Shown here: positions 51,203 through 60,215 of the stretch, one piece after another
Layout: each line of letters begins with the position of its first letter
Numbering within the stretch: position 1 is the first letter of the stretch
Notes under the pieces: model-generated
The model's input: the letters and a program-made list of their open reading frames with translations, nothing else
What the model was told of the DNA's origin: nothing
The model's database searches: none
Assembly: GCA_025462735.1 (NCBI GenBank)
Contig: JAOAPC010000011.1
Span: forward strand, 62,001 to 126,000
Direction of reading: 5' to 3'
Length of the DNA: 64,000 bases
From: Acidobacteriaceae bacterium
GTDB lineage: Bacteria; Acidobacteriota; Terriglobia; Terriglobales; Acidobacteriaceae
Translations under genes and position numbers: made by a program

Positions 51203-51967
51203 CTAACCGCTGCTTGGCCGCAGCAATGGACCCAGAGGGCATTGATCGCAATGCGCTTTGGATTTCAAACAATACTGTTTTCCCGCGCTTACAATCAGCC
51301 CGTGCATTTCGTTGAATACCTGTGCCAGCGGAGATCGCGCAGCAAGGCTCATGCGCGACGGGGAGTGCGACGCTTTTCCGGCTGAGCTTGACGAAACCAC
51401 AATGGCAGAGAGCTCCGGAACGCGCGTCAGGGATCTTTCGAACAGGCTGCGAATTTCTTCATACGGGGCATTGTCGGGCAGAATGCCATGCCGGATCGAA
51501 AGCCGCCGTGTGTAGGCATCCACTACAAAGACCGGATGCTGCCCGGCATAAAGAAGTATTGAATCTGCAGTCTCGGGCCCGACTCCATTCAAGGACAGGA
51601 GCTGCTCTCTCAGTTCTGCCGTAGGTTGAGCGAACATTTTGTTCAAGGATCCGCCGTAGCAGCGGTCCAGGAATCTTACGAACATTTTCAACTTGCGCGC
51701 TTTCTGGCGAAAATATCCTGAAGACCGAATCAAGCGCTCCAAGCGACCCACCGAAATATTGCGAATTCCTTCCACGCTCAAAACCCGCGCCGCGTGCAGA
51801 TTTCGCATAGCAATTTCCACATTCCGCCAACTGGTATTTTGCGTCAAATAGGCGCCCACAATCACCTCAAAACGGCTTCGCGCAGGCCACCAGTGCTGGC
51901 GTCCCCACGCACGGGCAAGCATGGAGTAAATGGCAGCGATGTTTTCTTCTGAGGAGACCTTCGACAT
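51203..51967 (-). CDS. HhH-GPD DNA glycosylase (endonuclease III-like), altered Fe-S motif
   Basis: A 254-residue protein with the HhH-GPD fold: VGAYLTQNTSWRNVEIAM, then LLSLNGVGPETADSILLYAG (123-142) and VVDAYTRRL with the catalytic Asp150. The position of the lyase lysine of Nth (in GVGRKTA) is Glu132, so it is probably a monofunctional glycosylase, closest in form to MagIII/alkyladenine-type members. The C-terminal cluster reads CLKSKAHCDQC (Cys233, 240, 243), but the fourth Cys expected at 249 is Leu. A Ser-rich stretch (about 184-214) also looks inserted. Either the cluster is absent or another ligand is used. Confidence 0.8.
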   Translation of the reverse strand: MSKVSSEENIAAIYSMLARAWGRQHWWPARSRFEVIVGAYLTQNTSWRNVEIAMRNLHAARVLSVEGIRNISVGRLERLIRSSGYFRQKARKLKMFVRFLDRCYGGSLNKMFAQPTAELREQLLSLNGVGPETADSILLYAGQHPVFVVDAYTRRLSIRHGILPDNAPYEEIRSLFERSLTRVPELSAIVVSSSSAGKASHSPSRMSLAARSPLAQVFNEMHGLIVSAGKQYCLKSKAHCDQCPLGPLLRPSSG

Positions 51968-52132
51968 TGGCTTCAGTTTATGAAACTCGCGCGAATCTGT
52001 CTAAGGTACATGACCTTCCGCGCGAGACCCGCTACATGTCGCGTCTAGCAAGGCATTTAGCTCATCCCGCGCGATGAAAAATCTTAAGTGTGAGTACAAG
52101 TACCAAAGTTACTTTCACGGTAACCGAATCAA

Positions 52133-52151
52133 GGTGACAATTTGTGTCACC
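52133..52151. other. Inverted repeat upstream of pilB
   Basis: GGTGACA (52133-52139) and TGTCACC (52145-52151) are a perfect 7-bp inverted repeat with loop ATTTG, 92 bases before the pilB start. It lies in a 275-base leader with no gene. It could be a regulator site or an mRNA hairpin. Confidence 0.45.
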
Positions 52152-52242
52152 GGAACTTGTGCCTGCCATCCCCTAAAGGGCACCGCTTCTGCGCCGGGCC
52201 GCGTTTCCCGGACCTTCGTTTTCTGCATCAGGAGATTGGGGT

Positions 52243-53958
52243 ATGTCTCAAAGACTGGGCGACCTTCTTGTCAAAGAGAAGATCATCACCCCAGAACAAC
52301 TGCAGCAGGCCGTCAAGGTGCAGAAGGAAACCAACTGCCGCCTGGGCAGCGCATTGGTCAAACTCAACTTCCTTACCGATGAGGATGTCACAAACTTCCT
52401 CTCGCGTCAGTACGGCGTTCCTGCAATAAATCTTTCTTACTTTGAAATTGATGCTTCGGTGGTAAAGCTGATCCCGTATGACACCGCCAAGCGCTATCAG
52501 ATTCTGCCCCTGAGCCGGGTCGGTGCTTCACTCACCATCGCCATGGTTGATCCCACCAATGTGTTCGCCATGGACGACATCAAGTTCATGACCGGTTTCA
52601 ATATCGAGCCGGTGGTGGCTTCCGAAAGCGCCATTCTTGAAGGCATTGAGAAGGCATACGGCTCCAGCAAGGAAGAGGACCTCGAGCAGGTCATGCAATC
52701 AATGCAGGACATGGACGAGGCCGACGTCGAACTGCAAGCTGACGCCGAAGAGATCGGTCTAGCAGATCTGGAGAAAGCGGCCGACGAAGCTCCGATCGTA
52801 AAGCTGGTCAACCTTATCCTCACGGATGCTGTTAAGCGGGGCGCCAGCGACATCCACATTGAGCCCTACGAAAAAGAGTTCCGGGTGCGCTTCCGTATTG
52901 ACGGTGTTCTGCAGGCGATCATGTCGCCTCCACTCAAGCTTAAGGATGCAATCACGTCCCGCATGAAGATCATGGCGAAGTTGGACATCAGCGAAAAGCG
53001 GCTGCCGCAAGACGGCCGCATCATGCTAAAAATGAACCTCGGCGGCCGCAAAAAGCAACTCGATTTCCGTGTAAGCACTTTGCCCGCTCTGTGGGGCGAA
53101 AAGATTGTGCTCCGGTTGCTGGACAAGGAAAATCTTCGCCTGGACATGACCAAGCTGGGCTTCGAGCCGGAGTCTCTGGTCAAGTTTGAAAAAGCGATTC
53201 TGAAACCGTACGGAATGGTGCTGGTCACAGGCCCTACCGGATCAGGAAAAACCAATACGCTTTACTCCGCGATCTCAACCCTGAATAAGCCTGACACCAA
53301 CATTATGACGGCTGAGGATCCGGTCGAGTTTCAGCTCATGGGCGTCAACCAGGTCCAGATGAAAGAGCAGATCGGGTTGAACTTTGCCGCCGCGCTACGC
53401 GCATTTTTGCGTCAGGACCCGAACATCATATTGGTCGGCGAAATCCGCGACTTCGAGACCGCGGAAATCGCGATCAAAGCCGCTCTCACCGGTCACTTGG
53501 TTCTTTCAACGCTGCATACCAACGGCGCACCTGAGACTATTACGCGGCTCATGAACATGGGCATCGAGCCGTTCCTGGTCGCGACATCCGTGCACCTGAT
53601 CTGCGCGCAGCGCCTGGTTCGCCGGATTTGCAAGGATTGTACCGAGGTCGTCGAAGTCCCGGTACAGGCCCTCATTGAGGAAGGTTATACGCCAGAAGAA
53701 GCGAAGACTGTGAAGATTCAGAAGGGTAAGGGATGCGGCGTTTGCAACAATACCGGTTACAAGGGTCGGGCGGGTCTTTACGAGGTTATGGAAGTCGATG
53801 ACGAAATTAGAGAGTTGGTGCTGGTAGGCGCTTCCGCGCTCGAACTGAAGAAAAAGGCCATCGAGCGTGGGATGTTGACTCTGCGGCGCAGCGGTCTGAT
53901 CAAAGTTGCGGCGGGAGTTACAACGCTCGAGGAAGTCGCGCGCGAGACCATCCACTAA
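52243..53958 (+). CDS. pilB: Type IV pilus extension ATPase PilB
   Basis: A 571-residue GspE/PilB ATPase: N-terminal MshEN-type domain (RLGDLLVKEKIITPEQLQQA, VPAINLSYFEIDASVVKLIP), a short acidic linker, and a C-terminal ATPase with Walker A GPTGSGKTNTLY near 330, Asp box TAEDPVEF, Walker B ILVGEIRDFETAEIA near 395, His box STLHTNGAPETI, and zinc-binding CKDC (about 463) and CGVC (about 498). It powers pilin polymerisation with PilC. It is the first gene of a five-gene pil block. An AGGAG lies upstream of ATG at normal distance. Confidence 0.96.
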   Translation: MSQRLGDLLVKEKIITPEQLQQAVKVQKETNCRLGSALVKLNFLTDEDVTNFLSRQYGVPAINLSYFEIDASVVKLIPYDTAKRYQILPLSRVGASLTIAMVDPTNVFAMDDIKFMTGFNIEPVVASESAILEGIEKAYGSSKEEDLEQVMQSMQDMDEADVELQADAEEIGLADLEKAADEAPIVKLVNLILTDAVKRGASDIHIEPYEKEFRVRFRIDGVLQAIMSPPLKLKDAITSRMKIMAKLDISEKRLPQDGRIMLKMNLGGRKKQLDFRVSTLPALWGEKIVLRLLDKENLRLDMTKLGFEPESLVKFEKAILKPYGMVLVTGPTGSGKTNTLYSAISTLNKPDTNIMTAEDPVEFQLMGVNQVQMKEQIGLNFAAALRAFLRQDPNIILVGEIRDFETAEIAIKAALTGHLVLSTLHTNGAPETITRLMNMGIEPFLVATSVHLICAQRLVRRICKDCTEVVEVPVQALIEEGYTPEEAKTVKIQKGKGCGVCNNTGYKGRAGLYEVMEVDDEIRELVLVGASALELKKKAIERGMLTLRRSGLIKVAAGVTTLEEVARETIH

Positions 53959-54011
53959 GAATTCGAGAAGGGATTTTAGCTACACCACAGAAAGGTCCGA
54001 AGGAACAATCA

Positions 54012-55124
54012 ATGTCGCTCTCATTAAGTGATCTGCTGAAACGCATGCTGGAGATGAACGGTAGCGATCTCCACATCACCACCAATTCTCCGCCACAGAT
54101 CCGCGTGCACGGGCACCTGGTGCCGCTCGATCTGCCCCAACTGACGCCGGCTGAGACCAAGCAATTGGCTTACAGTGTGATGACTGACTCGCAGAAGCAC
54201 CGCTTTGAAGAGCACCTGGAGCTCGACTTCTCATTCGGATTGAAGGGCCTTGCCCGTTTCCGCGCCAACACATTTAACCAGCGCGGTGCAACCTCGGCAG
54301 TTTTCCGCGTGATTCCATTCGAGATCAAAAATTTCAACCAGCTCGGCCTGCCGGCGGTGGTTACAAAGCTGTGCGAAAAGCCGCGCGGCTTAGTGCTGGT
54401 GACTGGCCCTACCGGTTCCGGCAAATCTACCACTCTGGCGGCGATGATCGACAAAATCAACGCCGAGCGGCATGACCACATCCTCACCATCGAGGACCCG
54501 ATCGAATTCGTACATATGAATAAAAACTGCGTGGTCAATCAGCGCGAGCTTCACGCTGATACCAAATCCTTTGCTGACGCACTGCGCGCCGCTCTTCGTG
54601 AAGACCCGGACGTAGTGCTAATCGGCGAAATGCGTGATTTGGAAACGATCGAGTCAGCTTTGCGAATTGCCGAAACCGGACACTTGACATTCGGAACCTT
54701 GCACACCAACTCGGCATCATCCACCATCAACCGAATCATTGACGTATTTCCGGCACACCAGCAACCGCAAATTCGCGCCCAGTTATCGCTCGTTCTGGAA
54801 GGAATCATGTGCCAAAGCCTGTTGCCGAAATCAGACGGTAAAGGCCGCGCCATGGCGATGGAAATTCTGATCCCCAATGCGGCGGTTCGAAATCTTATCC
54901 GTGAGGACAAGATTCATCAGATTTACTCGGCGATGCAATCCGGCCAGGAAAAATTTGGAATGCAGACTTTTAATCAGGCGCTGGCCACGCTGTTTTTCCA
55001 GAAACAGATCACCATGGAGGTCGCGCTGGCGCGCTCCAGTAATGCTGATGAGCTGCAGGAAATGATTAACCGCGGCGCCGGCCTGAATACACGTCAAACC
55101 GCCACGGCTACGGGGAAACACTAA
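54012..55124 (+). CDS. pilT: Type IV pilus retraction ATPase PilT
   Basis: A 370-residue ATPase of the PilT type: SDLHITTNSPPQIRVHGHLV at the start, Walker A GPTGSGKSTTLAAMID near 132, ILTIEDPIEFVH, VVLIGEMRDLETIESALRIA near 200 and GHLTFGTLHTNSASSTINRI, with the AIRNLIRE-like form AVRNLIREDK near 295 that marks retraction ATPases. It depolymerises the pilus and gives twitching. It follows pilB by 53 bases and precedes pilC by 51 bases, so a single operon is likely. Confidence 0.96.
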   Translation: MSLSLSDLLKRMLEMNGSDLHITTNSPPQIRVHGHLVPLDLPQLTPAETKQLAYSVMTDSQKHRFEEHLELDFSFGLKGLARFRANTFNQRGATSAVFRVIPFEIKNFNQLGLPAVVTKLCEKPRGLVLVTGPTGSGKSTTLAAMIDKINAERHDHILTIEDPIEFVHMNKNCVVNQRELHADTKSFADALRAALREDPDVVLIGEMRDLETIESALRIAETGHLTFGTLHTNSASSTINRIIDVFPAHQQPQIRAQLSLVLEGIMCQSLLPKSDGKGRAMAMEILIPNAAVRNLIREDKIHQIYSAMQSGQEKFGMQTFNQALATLFFQKQITMEVALARSSNADELQEMINRGAGLNTRQTATATGKH

Positions 55125-55175
55125 TTTGGCAAGGAATTCAGAACCGAATTCGAAGCAGTAAACAGAGAGGGAACA

Positions 55176-56384
55176 ATGCCAGTCTTTACATTTTCAGGGA
55201 AAAACTCGGCGGGAGAAAAAGTCGCCGGAGAACGCGTCGCTGTCAACAAGCAAGTGCTGGCAACGCAATTGCGTCGCGAGCAGATTAACGCACCTACGAT
55301 CCGGGAAAAGGGAAAAGAATTTGCAATGCCCACGTTCGGATCGGGCAAGGTCAATACCAAAGACATTGCCGTGTTCTTCCGGCAGTTCTCGGTCATGATC
55401 GATGCCGGTCTTCCACTAGTGCAGTGCCTGGAAATCCTGGCAGCCAACCAGGAGAACCCGACCTTTCAAAAGGGGCTGACCAGCGTTCGTACCACCGTGG
55501 AAGGCGGCGCAACCCTGGCCAACGCCATGCGCCAACACCCCAAATTGTTTGATGACTTGACCACGAATATGATCGAGGCCGGCGAAACCGGCGGTATTCT
55601 CGACCTCATTCTGCAGCGCCTGGCCATCTACGTTGAAAAGGCGGTCAAGCTGAAGTCCGCCGTCAAGTCGGCGCTGATCTATCCGGTCTCAGTTATCTCG
55701 CTCGCAACGCTGATCGTAGCCGCATTGCTGAAGTGGGTGGTGCCCATTTTCGCCAACCTTTTTGCTGGTCTCGGCGTGGCCCTGCCTTTACCCACAAGAA
55801 TTGTGATGGGCCTGAGTGCGTTCGTCGGGCAGTTCTGGTGGTTTTTCATCGTTGGAGGTGTGGGGCTGGTCTTCGGCATAAAGCAGGTTCGGAAAGATCC
55901 ACGTGGACGCTATTGGTTTGACTATCTAATGCTGAAGCTTCCAGTGATCGGCCTGCTGCTGCGAAAGATCGCGGTAGCTCGCTTCACCCGGACGCTGGGC
56001 ACGCTTATCACCTCGGGCGTTCCCATCCTGGAAGGCCTGAGCATTACGGCGCGGACTTCCGGCAATGCAGTGTTGGAAGAAGCTTTGATGAAAGTACGGA
56101 AAGCCATTGAAGAGGGACGCACCATCGTCGATCCACTGCGAGAATCCGGCGTGTTCCCTAGCATGGTGACGCAGATGATCGGAGTCGGCGAAGCAACCGG
56201 CGCCATGGACAATATGCTTCAGAAAATCGCCGATTTCTACGAAGATGAAGTCGATACTGCGACCAAGGACATGCTTGCCATGCTCGAACCCATAATCATC
56301 GGCGTGTTGGGTATTGCGGTCGGCGGAATCGTCATTTCGCTCTACCTGCCACTATTCTCGATGATTGCGAAGCTGGCCGGCTAA
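55176..56384 (+). CDS. pilC: Type IV pilus inner-membrane platform protein PilC
   Basis: A 402-residue protein with two T2SSF domains: VFFRQFSVMIDAGLPLVQCL (about 70) and FTRTLGTLITSGVPILEGLS (about 275), each followed by hydrophobic helices (VSVISLATLIVAALLKWVVP, IIGVLGIAVGGIVISLYLPL). It links PilB and PilT to the growing pilus. GAGAGGGA lies before ATG. A hairpin follows the stop, before the kinase gene. Confidence 0.96.
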   Translation: MPVFTFSGKNSAGEKVAGERVAVNKQVLATQLRREQINAPTIREKGKEFAMPTFGSGKVNTKDIAVFFRQFSVMIDAGLPLVQCLEILAANQENPTFQKGLTSVRTTVEGGATLANAMRQHPKLFDDLTTNMIEAGETGGILDLILQRLAIYVEKAVKLKSAVKSALIYPVSVISLATLIVAALLKWVVPIFANLFAGLGVALPLPTRIVMGLSAFVGQFWWFFIVGGVGLVFGIKQVRKDPRGRYWFDYLMLKLPVIGLLLRKIAVARFTRTLGTLITSGVPILEGLSITARTSGNAVLEEALMKVRKAIEEGRTIVDPLRESGVFPSMVTQMIGVGEATGAMDNMLQKIADFYEDEVDTATKDMLAMLEPIIIGVLGIAVGGIVISLYLPLFSMIAKLAG

Positions 56385-56396
56385 GAGTTGCTTTTT

Positions 56397-56422
56397 CGCG
56401 GGGGACCCAATGGTCCCTCGCG
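56397..56422 (+). other. Hairpin between pilC and the kinase gene
   Basis: CGCGGGGGACC and GGTCCCTCGCG (56397-56407 and 56412-56422) form an 11-bp stem with one G-U pair and loop CAAT. A T-run lies before and not after it, so it is not a plus-strand terminator. It could slow ribosomes or RNase and set the ratio of pilC to the regulator genes. Confidence 0.6.
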
Positions 56423-56450
56423 ACTGCGCTACAGAAATTAGGCATGAGAT

Positions 56451-58130
56451 ATGCAATCCGCCTTCGAGAACCGGGTATGGCTCACGTGGCTGGTGAAGGT
56501 CCGAATCCTGATTCTCACCGTGCTGCTGGGCATCGAATTGGTCATTTCCCAGTTCACGCCGGTCGCATTCCCGCTTCGTCTTTTTGCAGATACCATTCTG
56601 CTGGCCTACACGATCTCGGCCTTCTACCTGGTCCTCCTGCATTTCTGGGATGAACTGAAGCCACAAGCCGTGTTGCAGGTAGTCACGGATTTGCTGTTGG
56701 TCAGCCTTTTCGTTTACGTCACCGGCGGCGTTGATAGTTCACTGAATTTCCTTTACCCACTGGTCATTATCGTTGCCAACATTTTGCTGCCCCGGGTGTG
56801 GGCTTACCTTACGGCGGCGCTGGCCTTCATCCTGTATGGAACGGTTCTCGAGCTATCGTTTTTTGGTGTGGTGCCGTCTTTCTCCGTCACTCATCCTGGG
56901 ATCCGCACTCTCCAATCGATCATCTTCGTTAATCTCTTCGGATTTCTTACCATCGCGTATTTGGCAGGCCTGCTTTCCGATAAGCTTCGCCAGACGGATA
57001 GACGGCTGGCGTATTTTCGGGGCGAGCTCGAGAGCCTGCAGGCCCTGCATGAAAATATAGTAAAGTCCACCAGCGACGGCTTGATCACAACCGGCCTGGA
57101 CGGGCGCATTACCCTCGTGAATCCAGCTGCGGAAAAGCTATTGCAGCATACTGAGATCGATCTACTTGGAAAGCCTATCGCGTCGCTGTTCGAGGATTCG
57201 CTTCCACACGCCAGCTCAGAGCATTTGCATAGCGAGGTGCGGTTTGTCGCTCCCCAGAATTTTCGCAAGACCTTTCGCATCATAGTTTCCGAACTAAGGG
57301 TTCCGGGACGTGGCCCGGTCGGATTCGTGTACACGCTCGACGATCTCACTCAGATACGGCGCCTGGAGCGCGAAGTGCGAATACAGGACCGGCTGGCGGC
57401 AATTGGTCGTCTGGCCGCGGCCATAGCGCATGAAGTCCGGAATCCGCTTACTTCGATTGCTGGATCGGCAAGTCTTCTCTCAGAGATGCCCGGTGTGAAT
57501 GACGAGCATCGTCACCTGCTGCAGATCGTCACTCGCGAGTCGGAGCGGCTCAATGGCATCATTACCGACTTCCTGGCCTATTCTCGTCCGAAACAATATC
57601 GTTATGCGGCCGTGGACATGGTTCCCTTGCTCGAAGACACGCTTACATTACTCGAACACCGGCTCGAAGCAGAGAAGATCGGCATAAGAATTGAGCGGCA
57701 TTACGGGGCCTCGAAGGCCTTCGTTCTGGCCGATGGCGACCGCATGAAGCAGGTCTTCTGGAATTTTTGTGAAAACGCTGTGCGCGCCATGAACCAAGGT
57801 GGAACCCTGACGATAAGTATTGAAGAGCTCGGCAATGAGTGGCAGTTCAGTTTTGCGGATACCGGCCCTGGAATGAGTCCTCAAATGGTCGAAAAAGTCT
57901 TTGAGCCATTCCAGTCGCAGTTTGAGGGTGGTACCGGTTTGGGTCTGGCGATCGTTTACCAGATCGTGCAAGCGCACGAGGGAAAGGTATGGGTCCGGTC
58001 AAAATCGGGCCAGGGATGCACATTCGTACTGCGAATGCGAAAGGCTGCAGAAGAAGCGATGTCGCTGCGGGCACCGAAGGTCTCCGCGACGCTACCGGAA
58101 AGTTCGCAAGCGGAAGGTGCGCATGCCTAA
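56451..58130 (+). CDS. PilS-type sensor histidine kinase
   Basis: A 559-residue kinase with about six N-terminal membrane helices (LILTVLLGIELVISQFTPVA through GFLTIAYLAGLL), a PAS domain at about 205-310 (STSDGLITTGLDGRITLVNP), the phosphoacceptor His near 327 in AAIAHEVRNPLTSIAGSASL, and a GHKL ATPase (VFWNFCENAVRAMNQGG, FADTGPGMSPQMVEKVFEPF, GGTGLGLAIVYQIVQ). The PilS-like layout and its place between pilC and a sigma54 activator suggest control of pilin expression. It overlaps the next gene by eight bases. Confidence 0.9.
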   Translation: MQSAFENRVWLTWLVKVRILILTVLLGIELVISQFTPVAFPLRLFADTILLAYTISAFYLVLLHFWDELKPQAVLQVVTDLLLVSLFVYVTGGVDSSLNFLYPLVIIVANILLPRVWAYLTAALAFILYGTVLELSFFGVVPSFSVTHPGIRTLQSIIFVNLFGFLTIAYLAGLLSDKLRQTDRRLAYFRGELESLQALHENIVKSTSDGLITTGLDGRITLVNPAAEKLLQHTEIDLLGKPIASLFEDSLPHASSEHLHSEVRFVAPQNFRKTFRIIVSELRVPGRGPVGFVYTLDDLTQIRRLEREVRIQDRLAAIGRLAAAIAHEVRNPLTSIAGSASLLSEMPGVNDEHRHLLQIVTRESERLNGIITDFLAYSRPKQYRYAAVDMVPLLEDTLTLLEHRLEAEKIGIRIERHYGASKAFVLADGDRMKQVFWNFCENAVRAMNQGGTLTISIEELGNEWQFSFADTGPGMSPQMVEKVFEPFQSQFEGGTGLGLAIVYQIVQAHEGKVWVRSKSGQGCTFVLRMRKAAEEAMSLRAPKVSATLPESSQAEGAHA

Positions 58131-59514
58131 CATTCTCATCTGTGATGACGAGCGCTCCATCTGCGAAATGCTCGATATCACCCTGCGCCGCGAGGGTTAC
58201 AAGGTTGAGACCGTCACCTCCGGAGAGGTGGCGAAGCGAAAGATCGAGTCCGCACTTTACGACGTAATTGTTACTGACATTAGAATGCCGAACATCGACG
58301 GCATCGAAGTGTTGCGCCATGCGCACAAACTTTCTCCTGAAACTGCCGTCATCCTTATTACCGCGGTGGACGATTATGAAGCCGCTGTAGAAGCCGTAAA
58401 GGCCGGTGGTGCGACCGACTATATTCGTAAATCTCCAGGTCTGGTCGATGAAATCAAGATTGCCATCCGTAAAGCTCTGGAAAAGGTAACCCTGAGCCGG
58501 CAGAATTTTGCTTTCAAACGTGATGCCGCCACCAGAAATTCGCTGGACAATATAATCGGCGCCAGTCCGGCAATGGAGAAGCTCAAGCAGACCATTCGGA
58601 CAGTCGCTTCCACACAGAGTACGGTGCTGGTCTACGGCGAAAGCGGAACCGGAAAAGAGCTGGTTGCACGCGCGGTCCACACCTGCTCTCCGCGGGCGAG
58701 TGAACCGTTCGTATCGATTAACTGCGGGGCCTTTCCCGAAACCCTGCTCGAAAGTGAATTGTTTGGATATGTGAAGGGCGCTTTCACTGGCGCGAACCAG
58801 AACAAGCGCGGTCTTTTCGAGGTCGCCGATGGCGGGACGATTTTTCTGGACGAAATCGGCGAAATGACATTGACCATGCAAGTGAAACTTCTCCGCGTGC
58901 TACAGGAACGCTGTGTGCGTCCGGTTGGCGGTACGGATGAAATTGCTATAGATGTGCGTGTCATTGCGGCCACCAACCGTGACCTGGAAAAACAGGTCGC
59001 CGAGAATACCTTCCGAGAGGATCTGTATTACCGGTTGAGCGTGATTCCGGTAACAGTGCCTCCATTGCGCGACCGCCGTGTGGATGTGCCGCTGCTCGTG
59101 AATCATTTCCTGCGCAAATATGCGCCCGCAGCCGGAAAAAGCATCGCTCGGGTCAGCGCTGCTTCGCTGACTTCGCTCGCCACCTACGAGTGGCCGGGGA
59201 ACGTTCGCCAATTGGAGAACACGATCGAACGTGCAGTCGCCCTCGGGACCGAAGAAGAGTTGCAGGTGGAACTCCCGGCTGAGCGCCCGCGGGCGCGGGC
59301 TGCTGCTGCCGGAATTGGTGTAGACGCAGTTTCAGTTGCACCCGAAGGCATGCTGCCCGAAGGCATGGACATGGAGAAATACGTCGCCGACATCGAGCGC
59401 TCGCTGCTAAAGTCTGCGCTGGCGCAGTCGAATGGTGTGCAAGCGCGGGCTGCCGACGTGCTCAAAATCTCTTACCGGTCTTTTCGACATTTGATGAAGA
59501 AGTACGATCTATGA
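58123..59514 (+). CDS. PilR-type sigma54-dependent response regulator
   Basis: ATG at 58123 gives MPNILICDDERSICEMLDIT, a receiver-domain start, and overlaps the kinase stop; the frame is open upstream but those residues are not protein-like. Receiver with phosphoacceptor Asp near 52 (VTDIRMPN). AAA+ domain: Walker A GESGTGKELVARAV near 172, the sigma54-contacting GAFTGA near 220, Walker B GGTIFLDEIGEM. C-terminal Fis-type helix-turn-helix (ALAQSNGVQARAADVLKISY, then RSFRHLMKKY). With the kinase it would activate sigma54 promoters such as that of the major pilin gene, which is not in the window. Confidence 0.92.
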   Translation: MPNILICDDERSICEMLDITLRREGYKVETVTSGEVAKRKIESALYDVIVTDIRMPNIDGIEVLRHAHKLSPETAVILITAVDDYEAAVEAVKAGGATDYIRKSPGLVDEIKIAIRKALEKVTLSRQNFAFKRDAATRNSLDNIIGASPAMEKLKQTIRTVASTQSTVLVYGESGTGKELVARAVHTCSPRASEPFVSINCGAFPETLLESELFGYVKGAFTGANQNKRGLFEVADGGTIFLDEIGEMTLTMQVKLLRVLQERCVRPVGGTDEIAIDVRVIAATNRDLEKQVAENTFREDLYYRLSVIPVTVPPLRDRRVDVPLLVNHFLRKYAPAAGKSIARVSAASLTSLATYEWPGNVRQLENTIERAVALGTEEELQVELPAERPRARAAAAGIGVDAVSVAPEGMLPEGMDMEKYVADIERSLLKSALAQSNGVQARAADVLKISYRSFRHLMKKYDL

Positions 59515-59565
59515 GCTTCAAGGCTCCTGGTTTTAGCGGACATAGACCAAGCAAGGTTTAACTTT

Positions 59566-59901
59566 ATGGTGTGGATTGCAAATGTGGCTTACTGGCTGTT
59601 GGCTACCTGCGTTGCTGCTGGTCTCGGCGCGATCGGATTTTTATGGGAGCGAATGCGCAGGCAGTTGAATCAAGTGCTGCCAACTGAACAAAAAGTCACT
59701 TTGTATCCATCACTGCCGACAATGCCGAAGTCTTTTGAAGAACTTGTCGGGCAAACCAACGAACTTGGTCCTTTCCTGAAAGTTCTAGATCAGTACAGGA
59801 AGTTCTATCCATCAAGTTCTTTACCGAAGAACGTGGCCCTCGGGGTTGTCATCTGGATACTTACCTTTATCGCTTTTCTTGCCACTGGAATTGGTAGCTA
59901 A
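59566..59901 (+). CDS. Small membrane protein, unknown function
   Basis: A 111-residue protein with a membrane helix at each end (IANVAYWLLATCVAAGLGAI at 4-23 and NVALGVVIWILTFIAFLATG near 88-107) and a soluble middle with VLPTEQKVTLYPSLPTMPKS. The two helices would place the middle on one side of the membrane. It follows the pilR-like gene by 51 bases but is not a known pilus protein. I do not recognise the family. Confidence 0.6.
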   Translation: MVWIANVAYWLLATCVAAGLGAIGFLWERMRRQLNQVLPTEQKVTLYPSLPTMPKSFEELVGQTNELGPFLKVLDQYRKFYPSSSLPKNVALGVVIWILTFIAFLATGIGS

Positions 59902-59975
59902 ATCGCCACCACCGAGCCCGCGTAGAACTAGCGCAGCTGAGTTTTGCATAGTGCCTTTGCGGGTATGATCTGAGC

Positions 59976-60209
59976 ATGCGCTACACCCTGCGATTCATGT
60001 GGAACGCCACCCGCGGCCACCGGCTCACGCCTTGGCGCAGTCCCTATCTTCTTTGGCGAATTGAGACGTTTTGCGGTGTGAAGATGCACCAGATCGGGTT
60101 TCTGGAATTCTGGGAGTTCTTGTGGCGTGAGCGCGTCAACCTATGGCGATTTCTGAAGTGGACTTCGGAAATGGATCGCTACGTGCATCCGGTTCCGAAA
60201 AGCGGCTGA
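59976..60209 (+). CDS. Small Trp/Arg-rich protein, unknown function
   Basis: A 77-residue protein unusually rich in Trp, Arg and Phe (RGHRLTPWRSPYLLWRIETF, FLEFWEFLWRERVNLWRFLK). It has no signal peptide, and the regular aromatic pattern suggests a short amphipathic helix that sits on a membrane. The stop lies six bases from the convergent SAM-hydrolase stop. It may be a conserved small protein; function unknown. Confidence 0.6.
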   Translation: MRYTLRFMWNATRGHRLTPWRSPYLLWRIETFCGVKMHQIGFLEFWEFLWRERVNLWRFLKWTSEMDRYVHPVPKSG

Positions 60210-60215
60210 GTAATC

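Noticed and set aside
51968-52242. Possible c-di-GMP riboswitch in the pilB leader
   Set aside because: Such elements occur before pilus genes, but the conserved GEMM core and the receptor loop are not found. Only a simple inverted repeat is present.
57847-58881. Long minus-strand frame (344 codons) opposite the pilS/pilR junction
   Set aside because: It lies antisense to two genes with complete, conserved motifs and its translation has no domain-like pattern. It is a by-product of GC-rich codon use.
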